48,325 nt of DNA from Myxococcales bacterium (GTDB lineage: Bacteria; Myxococcota_A; Polyangia; Polyangiales; JAFGIB01), in assembly GCA_029880325.1 (NCBI GenBank), contig JAOUOP010000061.1, forward strand, positions 1 to 48,325. Reading direction: 5' to 3'. Below, piece after piece: positions 9,148 through 18,739 of the stretch. The notes below the pieces were generated by a model. It did not search any database, was not told the DNA's origin, and saw only the letters and a program-made list of their open reading frames with translations. Position 1 is the first letter of the stretch; the number at the start of each line of letters is the position of its first letter. Position numbers and translations under genes: made by a program.

Positions 9148-10685
9148 GCGAGCCCAGCAAGCGCCCCCCCACGCCCGAGCCCACGCCTGGTGCCAGCGCC
9201 CGGCGCCAGCGCACCGGCCAGCAGGTCATCGGCAGCACCTCTGCGCTCTTCGCCGTGCTGATCGTGGTAATGGTCAACTACCTGGCCTTCCGCCACTACG
9301 AGCGCATGGACTGGACCTCGGAGGGCATGTTCACGCTCTCGGGCAAAACCAAGAAGGTGCTCGACGACCTGGCAGTCGACGTCGACGTCTACCTCTTCAT
9401 GTCCCAGGGTGAGCCCAGCTTCAACGAGACCCACGAACTCCTTGAGCGCTACCGGGCCCAGAGCCAGCAAGTCAAAGTTCACTACGTCGACCCCGACCGC
9501 GAGCCCGGTGAGTTCAAGATCCTGGCCCAGCGTTTCGGCGTCCTGGAGGGCGTCACCGCCACCGGCCAGGTGCTCGCCGACGTGGCCGCCGTGGTCGCCC
9601 TGGGCGACAAGAAGTGGCACGTATCGCGTGACGATCTGGTGGGCTGGGACATGCCCGTGCCCGGCGAGGAGCAGGAGGTCAACATCAAGGCCGAGCAGGC
9701 CCTGACCGGCGCCATCGTTCAGGTGCAGAGCGGCAGCCCGACCACCATCTGCGTCACCAGCGGTCACGGTGAGTGGTCCCTCGACAAGGCCGCCGAGCGC
9801 TCCCTCGAGAGCCTCAAGGGCGGCCTGCGCCACGACAACATTCTGTGGCAGGACCTGCCGACCCTGGGGGCCAAGGAAGTGCCCAAGGAGTGCAATGCGG
9901 TCTTCGTACTCGGCCCCATGCGCGCGTTCTCGGAGCCCGAGGCCAAGCTCGTGCTCGACCACGTGCGCGGCGGCGGTAACGCCCTCATCGCGCTCGACCC
10001 CGTGATCGAGCACGACGCCATCAACCCCACGGGCTTCGAAGCGGGCCTCAAGGAGTTGGGCATTCGCATCGACGCCTCGCTGGTGGTCGAACTCGATGCC
10101 CAGCGCCTGCTCACGCCCAATACCGTCGAGTTTGTGACCACAGACTTCGGCGAGCACGTCACAACGCGTCCGCTGACCCTCGGCGCCCGCGTGCTGCTTC
10201 CGCTTTCGCGCAGCCTCTCGGTGCTCGAGCGCGACGGCAGCGTCGATGTGCTGATGCGCAGCAGCGAGCAAAGCTTCGGCGCCATCGACATTTCGCGCGT
10301 GATGGCCGGCGATCAGGAACCCACGCGCGGTGCCGGCGACCTGGCCGGCCCCCTGGACCTGGCCTATGCCACGCGGGTCGGCGCTGACCCGGACGACCTC
10401 GAGCCGAAGCCCGGAGGTCGCCTGGTGGTGGCCGGTGACAGCGACTTCCTGGCCGGCCCCCTGATCGAAGCTCCCGAGCTGGCGAACTTCCACCTGGCCA
10501 GCGCCTGGACCGGCTGGTTGACCGAGCGCGAGGCGTTGATCGAGATTCCGCCCAAGAAGATCAAGGGCGCCGCCGCCTCTTTTACCCAGGAGCAGCTGAT
10601 GGGCGTACTCTTCAAGGTCTGCGTGCTGCTGCCGGGTGCCGCGCTGCTGCTCGGCGTAATGGCCTGGCTGTCGAGGCGCGCCTGA
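9144..10685 (+). CDS. GldG-like ABC auxiliary protein
   Basis: This 513-residue protein has a cytoplasmic Pro-rich start, one transmembrane helix at about 29-48 (ALFAVLIVVMVNYLAF), a large periplasmic part and a second helix near the C-terminus (LFKVCVLLPGAALLLGVMAW). The periplasmic part matches the GldG / ABC-auxiliary (IFT52-like) family: LSGKTKKVLDDL, then ICVTSGHGEWSL and GGGNALIALDP. ATG 9144 overlaps the permease stop as ATGA; a longer upstream frame only reads through the permease gene. In Bacteroidetes GldG works with GldA/F in gliding. Outside that phylum the role of such operons is unsettled. Confidence 0.9.
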   Translation: MSEPSKRPPTPEPTPGASARRQRTGQQVIGSTSALFAVLIVVMVNYLAFRHYERMDWTSEGMFTLSGKTKKVLDDLAVDVDVYLFMSQGEPSFNETHELLERYRAQSQQVKVHYVDPDREPGEFKILAQRFGVLEGVTATGQVLADVAAVVALGDKKWHVSRDDLVGWDMPVPGEEQEVNIKAEQALTGAIVQVQSGSPTTICVTSGHGEWSLDKAAERSLESLKGGLRHDNILWQDLPTLGAKEVPKECNAVFVLGPMRAFSEPEAKLVLDHVRGGGNALIALDPVIEHDAINPTGFEAGLKELGIRIDASLVVELDAQRLLTPNTVEFVTTDFGEHVTTRPLTLGARVLLPLSRSLSVLERDGSVDVLMRSSEQSFGAIDISRVMAGDQEPTRGAGDLAGPLDLAYATRVGADPDDLEPKPGGRLVVAGDSDFLAGPLIEAPELANFHLASAWTGWLTEREALIEIPPKKIKGAAASFTQEQLMGVLFKVCVLLPGAALLLGVMAWLSRRA

Positions 10686-10700
10686 GTCTGGAGTCCCAGC

Positions 10701-12962
10701 GTGGCCAAAACCACCGCCGTTCTCGGAGTGATCGCCGCCGGGCTTTTGGCCTACATCCTGCTCGTCGACCGCGGCACGCTCAGCACCGGTGAACTCGAAC
10801 GGCGCGACAAGAGCGTCATCCCGGAGTTGATCCGCGACCGCGTCTCGCGCCTCGAAATCCAGCGCCGCGGCCAATCCACGGTATTGACGCGCGATGCGGA
10901 ATCCGATGACGAGGCCGGCCTGTGGCAAGTCGCCGAGCCCTACCGGGCCAAGGCCGACGGCGAGGCGGTCGACATCCTGCTCGGTGAACTCGAGTGGATG
11001 GACGTGCGGCGCAGGCTCACCGACATCAGCGAAAGCGACAACAGGCGTTTCGGCTTCGACTCGCCGCGCTACCGGGTCTTCATCCAGGTGGGCAAGGCGC
11101 GGGCGATGCTGCGCGTGGGCAACGAAACGCCCACCGGCGATGGCCTATATGCCCAGGGCACCGATCGCACTCGCGCCTACGTGGTCGGCAAGGATCTGAT
11201 CGAGGCCCTGGACCACGAGCCCGAGCACTACCACGACAAGGCGCTGCACGCGGGGCTGCTGGTCGCCACCGCCAGGGCTGTAGAACTCAAGGACGAAAGC
11301 GGCTCGCGCGCCGCGCGCCGCCGCGATGACCGCCTGTGGGAACTCAGCGCAGGCGGCAAGGGATTTGCGTCGACGCCGAATATCGAGGCCCTGATCCGCG
11401 CCACCGACGGTCTGCGCGCCTCGCGCTTCATCGAGAAGGGCGACGCCAACCTGGAGCGCCACGGCCTGACCGCGCCAAACTTGGAGTTGACGCTGACCCA
11501 CCTGGAACGCGCGCCAGCAAGCGCCGGTGTCGCCGCAAACACCGACGGCGGCGCGGCCAAGCCCGAGCCCCGCGTCGAGACCACCCTGCGACTGCGCGTG
11601 GGAGCCCCTTGCGGGGGCCACGAGGGCGAGCGCTACGTCACCCTCGACCAGACGGGCGGTGAACACGACGCAGAAGCCAAAGAACGCACCATCAGCTGCG
11701 TCCAGGAGGCCGACCTGGAAAAGCTGCGGCTGCCACTTGCGGATCTGCGCGAATCACGCCTTTTGCCCTTTGCGGCCGACGACGTGTCTTCGCTGACAGT
11801 CAAGAGTGGCGCACGCCAGCTCACGCTCGAAGAAAAGGACGGAGGCTGGGCCTTCGCGCTGCGCCAGGGCGGCAAGGAGTTGACTTCGGGTCAAGCGCGC
11901 GAGGGCTCGGTCGACGACTTCTTTCGGGCTGCCTCCGCCGAGCAGGCCCTGGGCTTCGACGCCGCCCCGCCTGGCGCCGGTGCCCTGACGGTCGAGATCG
12001 AACGCGCCGGCGGCCTTGGACGCTTTGCGTTACGCGCTGGCGCCAGCGGACCGGGCCTGACCCAGGTGCAGCGCGGCGACGAGCCGGTGGCGGTCGCCTT
12101 CGGGGCCCAGGCACTCGAGCTGCTGGAGCCCCGTGCTGCCAGCTTTCTCTCCCTGAAGCTCCCCGCGCGGGAGGCCGAGAGCCTCCGCGAACTCTCACTT
12201 TCGCGCGGCGACGGTTCGCGTGAACGCCTCGAGCGCGGGAAGGATGGTCGCTTTCAGCTGCTCGAGCCCGTGGCCGCCGCGGCCGACGCCGCACGGCTAT
12301 CGGAGATCGTGCGGCTGCTGTCCACGCTGGAAGCCGTGCGCTTCGACGCCGACGCCCCACAGCCCCAGCATGGTCTTCAGCAACCGGTGGTCGAGGTCGT
12401 CGCGCATTTTGGCGACGAGCGGATGACACTGAAGCTCGGCGCCGAGACCGAAGGCGGGCACTTTGCCAGCATCGCCGGTGCTTTCGGCGTCTTCGTCGCA
12501 CCGGCGATGCTCGGCGAGCAGCTCGAGGGCCCGCTGCTGGACCGCAGCGCCCTTGCCACGCCCCTGGAAACGCTGCGCGCCTTCACCCTGCAGCGCGGCG
12601 CCAGGCGTGTGCGCGTGGTCGCCGAAGGCACCGGCTTCCGCGTCGACAACACCGCCGGTGGCAGCCCGCTGGACCCCACGGGCGCGCGTGCCCTGGCCGA
12701 GGCTCTGGCCACCCTACGCGCCCATCGCGTGCTCGCCTACGGCGCCGCGGCCGAAAGCTCCAAGTTGGCCAAGCCCCTGCTGCGCATCGAGCTTGAAGTT
12801 GGCGAGAAGGAAGCGGCGACCTCCAGGTACAATCTCGTCATTGGCCCGCAACTGGGGGAGGGCGACGGCGCCGAGCACCACGCCCGTCGCGACGACCACG
12901 ACGCCACCTTTGTGCTGCCGGCCGCCGGTCTGTCGCGGCTGCTCGAAGCGCTTTCTCCCTGA
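10701..12962 (+). CDS. DUF4340 domain protein, last gene of the ABC operon
   Basis: This 753-residue protein has an N-terminal signal anchor (AVLGVIAAGLLAYILLVD) followed by a long beta-rich periplasmic region of repeated DUF4340-like modules. The recurring pattern is an R/D-x-I-xxLxLxR strand start, a glycine-rich hairpin, and a WxxxEP or WAF turn such as GLWQVAEPYRAKADGEAV and GGWAFALRQGG. The GTG start lies 15 bases after the GldG-like stop, so it belongs to the same transcript. Genes of this family commonly end GldA-F-G-like operons, which suggests an extracytoplasmic partner of the transporter. The C-terminal half is more divergent but keeps the modular rhythm. Confidence 0.85.
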   Translation: MAKTTAVLGVIAAGLLAYILLVDRGTLSTGELERRDKSVIPELIRDRVSRLEIQRRGQSTVLTRDAESDDEAGLWQVAEPYRAKADGEAVDILLGELEWMDVRRRLTDISESDNRRFGFDSPRYRVFIQVGKARAMLRVGNETPTGDGLYAQGTDRTRAYVVGKDLIEALDHEPEHYHDKALHAGLLVATARAVELKDESGSRAARRRDDRLWELSAGGKGFASTPNIEALIRATDGLRASRFIEKGDANLERHGLTAPNLELTLTHLERAPASAGVAANTDGGAAKPEPRVETTLRLRVGAPCGGHEGERYVTLDQTGGEHDAEAKERTISCVQEADLEKLRLPLADLRESRLLPFAADDVSSLTVKSGARQLTLEEKDGGWAFALRQGGKELTSGQAREGSVDDFFRAASAEQALGFDAAPPGAGALTVEIERAGGLGRFALRAGASGPGLTQVQRGDEPVAVAFGAQALELLEPRAASFLSLKLPAREAESLRELSLSRGDGSRERLERGKDGRFQLLEPVAAAADAARLSEIVRLLSTLEAVRFDADAPQPQHGLQQPVVEVVAHFGDERMTLKLGAETEGGHFASIAGAFGVFVAPAMLGEQLEGPLLDRSALATPLETLRAFTLQRGARRVRVVAEGTGFRVDNTAGGSPLDPTGARALAEALATLRAHRVLAYGAAAESSKLAKPLLRIELEVGEKEAATSRYNLVIGPQLGEGDGAEHHARRDDHDATFVLPAAGLSRLLEALSP

Positions 12963-12990
12963 GACCAGCGGGCGCGCCGGGCCGCGGCTC

Positions 12991-13335
12991 TCAGTCGCGT
13001 TCGCGGTACATGTTGAGCACCGAGTTGGCCAGACCGCGGATCTGGGCCGCCGCCGCGTCGCTCTCGTCGGCCTCTTGGCTGGCGGCAAGGATCTGAACCA
13101 GCGCGTGGTGGGCGCGGCGAACTTCGGTGGCCAGCCACTGCACGTCCTGTCCCACCTGGCCCCCCTGTCGTGCGTAGACGCGCTCCAGCTCGCGCAAACG
13201 GCGTTCGGTGAGCACAGTGGCCGAGGGCAAAAAGCCGATGCCTTCGCAGTCGGGGCAGGCCTGCGGTCCATGGGTGCTGCCGACGGCACCTTCGCCATAG
13301 CAAGTCGCGCAGCGTTCAGAGTTGGAGATTTCCAC
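12991..13335 (-). CDS. Small CxxCxGxG zinc-finger-like hypothetical protein
   Basis: This 114-residue protein begins with two half-sites like the DnaJ central zinc finger: CATCYGEGAVG (9-19) and CPDCEGIGFLP (27-37). Helices follow, including RRLRELERVYARQGGQVGQD and a region rich in Ala/Glu/Asp. Four cysteines spaced CxxC-x14-CxxC could bind one zinc. No known function is recognised. It is convergent with the DUF4340 gene (28 bases apart) and divergent from the membrane protein gene. Codon use looks native. Confidence 0.75.
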   Translation of the reverse strand: MEISNSERCATCYGEGAVGSTHGPQACPDCEGIGFLPSATVLTERRLRELERVYARQGGQVGQDVQWLATEVRRAHHALVQILAASQEADESDAAAAQIRGLANSVLNMYRERD

Positions 13336-13475
13336 GTCGAGCTCCGAGAATAGAGCGACTTTAGCGCGGCTTTGTTTCCATCGAATGTCCGTGGCGTGGT
13401 GCCGGCGGTGGTGCCGGCGAGGTTGGGCACGGGGTTGGCGCCAAATCCCGCGATCCGGGATAGAGTCGCCGCGCC

Positions 13476-15107
13476 ATGCTGAGCCCCGGGCGCGTGCAAC
13501 GCCAACAGCCGAGCGCTGGGCCCTGGGTCCACGGCCTTGTGGTGGTTTTCGGCCTGGTGGCCCTAGTTTGTTCCGTCCACGCCATCTCGAATTTTTCAGG
13601 CGACGCCCTGATTCACTTTTCCCTCGTGGAGCACGCCGCGGAGGGGGCCTGGTTCCAGTTCAACCGCGGCGAGCCGTTCTCGGCTTCAAGTTCACCTCTA
13701 TGGACCGTGCTGGGGGCCGGGCTGTGGCGTGTCGGCGGTCTGCCTGCGATGGCCTACGGGGTGAAGCTGCTGGTCGTGGTGTCTTGGCTCGGCGCCGGGG
13801 CTCTGGTGGTGAGCCTCGCCCTGCGCCTCGGTGCCCCACGAAGCGTGGCTTTGGCCATGGGCGTGGTTGCCGTGGGACTGCCCGGCTCTGCCTGGAACTG
13901 GCTGCAGGGATCGGAGAACGGGCCCTTCGCTGCGTTGCAGCTGCTCAGCTGGCTGTCGCTCCACCGGCTGTCGCATAGGGCGGCAACGCCGGCTCGCGTG
14001 ATTTGGCCTTTTGTCTTGGCCGGGCTCGCGGCGGCGCTGCGGCCGGAGGGGCTCGCGACGTGCGCCGCCATGTCGTGGCTGCTTCTTCGAGTCGGCGTGG
14101 TCCAGAGCAGGGGTTTGCGGCCGCTCGCCATGCTGGCCATGTTGGTCGCCGCGGCGCCAGCCTATCTGCTGCAGCTGGCTGCGACCGGCGACCTGATCCC
14201 TGCTTCGGGGATGAGCCGGGTCATGATGGCACGCCGCGACGCGCTTTCGATGTCCGTGGCAGGCCTGTGGTTCTATGGAGCGGCCCTGTCGCGCATCCTG
14301 GCCTACGCGCCGCTGTCGGCGTTGGCGATCGTCGCCTTGCGGTCGGCTTCCTCGCCCGTGCACGAGCGGTTTCAGATGGAGAAGCCACGCATCGACGCGG
14401 GGAGTTTCGTGGCGGCCTTCGCGCTCAGCGTCGGCTTGCAGCTGGGTGTTTTCACATTTGCCACGGGCGCCGCCCATGCGGGCCGCTACCTGATACCGCT
14501 CTTCTGTCAGCTGTGTGTGCTCGCCGCGCTCGGATTTGCCCCGCTCGTGCGCCGACGCGGTGGTCATGCACTGTGGCCGCTTTGCGTGCTCTGGTTGTCG
14601 CTGGTGGCCGTGGTCGAGCTTTCGGCGCGCTTCGAGACCCAGAGGTTCAAGCACCCGCTAGCGGAGGTTTTGAGCGCCACGCGGCTGCGGCAGGCCCACA
14701 GCGACGCCACCCTGAGGGCGATCTGCGCTCTGGATTGCTGCAGCTCCGACGCCGTGCCGTCGGTGGCCCTGGGCGAGGTTCAGGAGCGGTTGTTCTTCGA
14801 CGCGCGCCTGAACGTGCGAGCCCTCGACGGCGTTTCCGGCGGGGCCAGCGGCCGGCCCCCGACCTTCTCTCCAAACGGTTGCCCCGGGGTGGAAGGCCTG
14901 TTCGCAGACCCCAGTCTCACCGCCTGGCTCGCGGCGCCCGCCGGCGAGGCCTTCCGCGGCTGCACCCTGGGACCTCGGGCCCAGGCGATCCTCTACGCCT
15001 TCCGGCGGCGCGCGGACGCTCCCGGCTTTCGCTATGTTCACGCCCCGCGCCGGATGCTCGTCAAAGACTGCCGAACCAGCCGACCGAGTGAGGATTCCAC
15101 GCACTGA
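13476..15107 (+). CDS. Polytopic membrane protein, GT-C glycosyltransferase-like
   Basis: This 543-residue inner-membrane protein has about ten predicted helices. After the first helix comes a segment typical of GT-C/PMT-like mannosyltransferase relatives: an Asp in GDALIHFSLVEHA (D43), then FNRGEPFSASSSPLW (62-76), comparable to the N-x-GE-x5-TSPLW pattern. Helical blocks run to about residue 390. The last 150 residues are soluble, with Cys pairs (ALDCCSSD, NGCPGVEG) probably in the periplasm. It may transfer a sugar from a polyprenyl donor, but the acceptor is unknown. It is monocistronic and convergent with the lipoprotein gene. Confidence 0.75.
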   Translation: MLSPGRVQRQQPSAGPWVHGLVVVFGLVALVCSVHAISNFSGDALIHFSLVEHAAEGAWFQFNRGEPFSASSSPLWTVLGAGLWRVGGLPAMAYGVKLLVVVSWLGAGALVVSLALRLGAPRSVALAMGVVAVGLPGSAWNWLQGSENGPFAALQLLSWLSLHRLSHRAATPARVIWPFVLAGLAAALRPEGLATCAAMSWLLLRVGVVQSRGLRPLAMLAMLVAAAPAYLLQLAATGDLIPASGMSRVMMARRDALSMSVAGLWFYGAALSRILAYAPLSALAIVALRSASSPVHERFQMEKPRIDAGSFVAAFALSVGLQLGVFTFATGAAHAGRYLIPLFCQLCVLAALGFAPLVRRRGGHALWPLCVLWLSLVAVVELSARFETQRFKHPLAEVLSATRLRQAHSDATLRAICALDCCSSDAVPSVALGEVQERLFFDARLNVRALDGVSGGASGRPPTFSPNGCPGVEGLFADPSLTAWLAAPAGEAFRGCTLGPRAQAILYAFRRRADAPGFRYVHAPRRMLVKDCRTSRPSEDSTH

Positions 15108-15132
15108 GGGCCGAGAGGCTCCTCGATGAGCC

Positions 15133-15768
15133 CTACTTCTCGGCCGTAGCCGCTTCCGGCGCCGGCTCGAGGGTCTCGTGGCCGTTGTAGCCGAGCACGC
15201 CCTCGGAGGACTGGAAGCCCGAGCCCGAGATGTAGGCGAAGCGACCCTTGACCTTGAGTTTGGCGCCCGCGAAGAGGTCGGTGGGGATCGGGGTCATGCC
15301 CATCTCCGCCAGCTCCTCCGGGTCCTGGGGCTTGCCCTTCTTCTCGTTCTCGATGGCTTCGTCGATCTGAAGTTGGTTTTCGGCGTAGCCGGCCATTAGC
15401 AGTAGCTTGGCGGGATCCTGCTCGCCCTGGGTGTCGGCCATCCACAGGTGGGGGGCCGGCGGCAGCGGGCACTTCTGCTTCTCGGGGCACTCCGGCGGCA
15501 CGAAGACCTTGGCGATGTAGCCGGTGACCGAGACCTCGGTGTCGATGGTCTTGCGCAGCTGCCTGCGCAGCCCGTAAACGCTGTAGCTCTGATCCGAGTA
15601 CTGCGTGGGGTGGGGCGGCGGCGGCAGGGTCGGCACCGGCGGCAGGCTCGGTGTGACATCCGGCAGCTTCTCCACCTGGACCTTGGCTTCGGCCTTTTCT
15701 TCACAGCCGGTGACGAAGGAGGACCCCAGAAGGGCCATTGCGCACAGGATTCGAGACAGCTTCTTCAT
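15133..15768 (-). CDS. Lipoprotein, OB-like, function unknown
   Basis: A type II signal peptide ends at FVTGC with the lipidated Cys at 22. After a Pro-rich linker (about 35-55) the protein has two beta-rich segments: VSVTGYIAKVFVPPEC, then LKVKGRFAYISGSGFQSSEG. These resemble strands of an OB-fold, as in other 'x-V-x-G-x-I/V' lipoproteins of Myxococcota. Two Cys (PECPEKQKCP) lie in an insertion. It is probably anchored in the outer or inner membrane. Sixty bases separate it from the HEAT-repeat gene upstream on the same strand, so co-transcription is likely. No enzymatic motif is visible. Confidence 0.75.
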   Translation of the reverse strand: MKKLSRILCAMALLGSSFVTGCEEKAEAKVQVEKLPDVTPSLPPVPTLPPPPHPTQYSDQSYSVYGLRRQLRKTIDTEVSVTGYIAKVFVPPECPEKQKCPLPPAPHLWMADTQGEQDPAKLLLMAGYAENQLQIDEAIENEKKGKPQDPEELAEMGMTPIPTDLFAGAKLKVKGRFAYISGSGFQSSEGVLGYNGHETLEPAPEAATAEK

Positions 15769-15828
15769 GGGGCGTTCCAGATTTCCTTGCCTACAGCAGC
15801 GTGCACGGTACCACGCTGTACGATATGA

Positions 15829-18372
15829 TCACAACCGCTCTGCTGCGCACAGCGGAGCACGCTTTTTAGCCTCTTCCGCCGCCGTCTTGAAGCCCGGTGG
15901 CGCCAATGGCGAGTTCGCGGCCGAGTAGGCGGCCCGGGCGGCTTCGCCACCGAGGGCGACCAGCGCCTCGAAGGCCAGGGCGGCCACATCCTGATCGGGG
16001 GCCCAGGCGCTCGGCTTGAGCCCGCGTTTGAGCACGTGCAGCAGCGGCCCCGCGGCGTCCTGGACGCACAGCCGCTGGGCATAGGTGATGGCGGCGCCGA
16101 CGACCTCGGGCCACTCGTCTTCGTCCACCATGCGCGCCTTGATCAGGGGCCAGGCCGCGCGTGCGCGCGCCCGCGTCAGGTTGTTCACGGCCGCCGTCCG
16201 AACCTGCTGGTTGCGATCGCCCAGGGCCTCGCGCGCCAGCGCTTCGCCCTGGGGCATGCCCGCGGTGGCCTCGACGGCTGCCGCCCGCACCATCGACCAG
16301 CGGTCTTCGCGCACCCGCTGCACCAGGCTGTCGTAGGCGGAGGCGCGTCCGGCCAGGGCCTTGCTGGCGCTTACGCGCACGCGCGGATAGTCGTCTTCGA
16401 GGGCGGCCAGGGCGGTCGGCTCGAAGTCCTTGGCCGCCCGCGCCGAAAGCGCCTCCAGGGCCGCCCGGCGCAGCATCCAACGCTCGTCCTTGCGCGCCAG
16501 GGTCGTAAGCCAGCCGTCGATGCCCGGCTCGGAGGGCAGCAGGGCGGCGGTCGCCACCAGGCGCCAAAGATCGGCGAACTCCTTGGCCTGGGTGTGGCTC
16601 GCCGCCAGTAGCTGCCCGGCAAGCTCCCGCGCGCGGGGCGGTTCACTCACGCCGGCCAGGGCCAGCGCCACGGCTGCGCGCGCGGCGATCGGGGGGGCTT
16701 TTTCCTGGGCCACCCAGGCGGCCACCGCATCGAGTACCGCCGTGTCGCCGCGGCGGGCGCCCAGGGCCAGGGCTTCACGCAGGGCGGGCCGCTCGCTGCC
16801 GGCTTCGGCCGCGAGCGCCTCGAGCACCCTGGTCACCACGCGTTCGGGGGACCTGCGCGCCAGCTCCACCGCGATGGTGTCGCCCTGCTGCTGGGCGCTG
16901 GCGATGCGGGGCAAGAGGGTTTCGTAGCCCGCCTCGCCGCTGGCCAGCAGTAGCTCGATGGCGCGATCGCGCAGGTCGGCGACCTCGTCGTCGAGGGCCA
17001 GCACCAGCGTTTCGCGTGCGGTGGCCGAGTTCTTGGCGAAGCCCGCGAGCACCCGCAGGGCGCGCTTGCGCCCGCGCTCCGGCAGTCTCGGCCAGGCATC
17101 GTGCAGCGCCGGTGCGGCGCGCTCTTCGGGCAGGCTCGCGAGGATGTCGGCGGCTGCGCTGCCGTCTTTGCCGCCCTTGCCGAGCCGATCGACGAGGGTC
17201 GGCAAGCCCTCGCCAAAGTCCAGGTCGGTGAAAGCCTCGACCTCACCCAGCACGGCGAAGCCACTGTGGCCGCTGCCCTGCACGGGCTTGGTGGCTTCGA
17301 AGACGACCGACAGGCAGCGCCAGCTGAGAGGCTTGTCCGGCTGCACCCAGTAGCGGGTGCCGGGGGAGGGCTCATCGGGCAGCTCCACCAGGATGCGCGC
17401 GGCCGCGTCGTCGCCGGCCAGGACCAGCTGGGTGGGATAGGCCAGCCGCGCATTCTTCGGCGTGGTGCTGGGCCGCGGGGTGATGGCCAGGGCGCGGATC
17501 GGGAAGCCGCCGCCCTCGAAGACGAAGGTTGCGAACTCGCCGCGTCCGCCACCGCCGCGGCCCTCGGTCCAGTAGCTGCCCCCGTCGCCGTCGGTCAGGC
17601 TGCGCGGTGGCGCCCGCAGCACCGTCTCCGAGGCGCCGGCTTCGCTGGAGACCGCCCGGATGCGCAGGCCGTGGATGGTCGGCGGACCCGTGGGCCCCGG
17701 TGAGGCTTCGGTGGCGCGCAGCGTGACCGCCGGCGGCATGCCCTTTTCGACCCGGCCGATCGACACCGGGCGCAGGGTCAGGGAGGTCGGATCCACCGCG
17801 CGCGGGTAGAGCAGGGCGCGCTCCTGGCCGCAGATGCGCTGGGCCTCGGTGCGACGGGCCACGAGTACGTCGGGCAGGGTGTCGCCATCGCGGTCGGCGA
17901 TCTCGATGACGTGACCCTGGCGTTCACCGGGGTCGCCGCGCAGGTCCAGAGCGCCGGCGAAGAGCACGGCGGGGCGGCCCTTGCGATCGCGGGTCACCAC
18001 GGCGCCGGCAACGCGACCGCCGGGGCCCTCCACGCGCACCACCCCCACCGCGGCGCCGCCGCGCAGGCTCACGGCCTGGAAGCTGGCTTCGCTGGCGTTG
18101 GCGACCGGAAGCGTCGTCGTGGTCTTGCCGAGCTGCAGCACGGTGGCGGCGGCGGTGTCGGCGCTGGCAGCCTGGGCGCGCACTTCGAGGGCGATCGCGC
18201 GCGGCGGCGAGCCCAGGCTCGCCTCGAGCTTCAGCGGCAGCTTGTCGGCCCGGGCCCGTCCGGTCGCTGCACACAGGGCCAAAAGTGTGAGCGCAGCGAC
18301 CACCGGTGCGCGTGCCACGCCATGGCTCGCGCGCTGCCAACTCGGTTGCGCTCTTCTGGTCCGCACAGCCAA
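15829..18372 (-). CDS. Secreted HEAT-repeat protein with discoidin-like domain
   Basis: This 847-residue exported protein has a signal peptide ending near GRARA|DKL (residue about 43). The first half is beta-rich. It includes a region at about 255-385 that resembles a discoidin (F5/8C) fold: a DGDGGSYWTEG start, an EFATFVFEG strand and a final W/C strand (SWRCLSVVFEA). From about 400 to 830 it is a run of HEAT-like helical pairs (DEVADLRDRAIELLLASGE, DDYPRVRVSASKALAG, DRNQQVRTAAVNNL). Such proteins usually act as scaffolds; the partner is unknown. It is probably the first gene of a two-gene unit with the downstream lipoprotein and is divergent from the sigma-factor gene. Confidence 0.8.
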   Translation of the reverse strand: MAVRTRRAQPSWQRASHGVARAPVVAALTLLALCAATGRARADKLPLKLEASLGSPPRAIALEVRAQAASADTAAATVLQLGKTTTTLPVANASEASFQAVSLRGGAAVGVVRVEGPGGRVAGAVVTRDRKGRPAVLFAGALDLRGDPGERQGHVIEIADRDGDTLPDVLVARRTEAQRICGQERALLYPRAVDPTSLTLRPVSIGRVEKGMPPAVTLRATEASPGPTGPPTIHGLRIRAVSSEAGASETVLRAPPRSLTDGDGGSYWTEGRGGGGRGEFATFVFEGGGFPIRALAITPRPSTTPKNARLAYPTQLVLAGDDAAARILVELPDEPSPGTRYWVQPDKPLSWRCLSVVFEATKPVQGSGHSGFAVLGEVEAFTDLDFGEGLPTLVDRLGKGGKDGSAAADILASLPEERAAPALHDAWPRLPERGRKRALRVLAGFAKNSATARETLVLALDDEVADLRDRAIELLLASGEAGYETLLPRIASAQQQGDTIAVELARRSPERVVTRVLEALAAEAGSERPALREALALGARRGDTAVLDAVAAWVAQEKAPPIAARAAVALALAGVSEPPRARELAGQLLAASHTQAKEFADLWRLVATAALLPSEPGIDGWLTTLARKDERWMLRRAALEALSARAAKDFEPTALAALEDDYPRVRVSASKALAGRASAYDSLVQRVREDRWSMVRAAAVEATAGMPQGEALAREALGDRNQQVRTAAVNNLTRARARAAWPLIKARMVDEDEWPEVVGAAITYAQRLCVQDAAGPLLHVLKRGLKPSAWAPDQDVAALAFEALVALGGEAARAAYSAANSPLAPPGFKTAAEEAKKRAPLCAAERL

Positions 18373-18739
18373 CTCCTTCGGGGGACCGGGAGCTTACGGC
18401 AGCCCGCACGCGGCCGCGACAGTCCAAGGGATGGTACAGAGGCCGTTGACACAATGTGTGTGCAAGTATACGGTTATGCGACACAGCCCCCCCCCCGGGA
18501 TGCGGAGCCGAGCCGGAACGCAATCCTGGTGGCCCTGAAAATTCGGGAAGTCCCTCGCAACAAATTGGGCTCCCTGAACGTACTAATAGAAAGGCCAGCC
18601 GTCGTGCTGCGACCGAGTGTGCCAACGGTGCGTCACGGACACCGATCACGGGCGTCCCAGGAAGCGTTCCTCTTGCGTTTGCGACATGGCGCAGTGCCAT
18701 GCCTGAAAAAAATTCACGCCTCTGGCCACTTAAAAGAAT
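18373..18739. other. 367-base divergent intergenic region with a C10 tract
   Basis: No convincing gene lies here. The region holds a -35-like TTGACA (18446), a run of ten C at 18487-18496, and a hairpin CATGGC-N5-GCCATG at 18685-18701 followed by an A-run. It separates the HEAT-repeat gene from the sigma-factor gene and should contain promoters for both. Confidence 0.6.
18446..18472 (+). promoter_or_regulatory. Possible sigma-70 promoter upstream of the sigma-factor gene
   Basis: TTGACA (18446-18451) is followed by TATACG (18467-18472) after only 15 bases, shorter than the ideal 17. An imperfect ACACAATGTGT symmetry overlaps the spacer. It would give a leader of about 260 bases containing the C10 tract and the CATGGC/GCCATG hairpin. 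Confidence 0.35.
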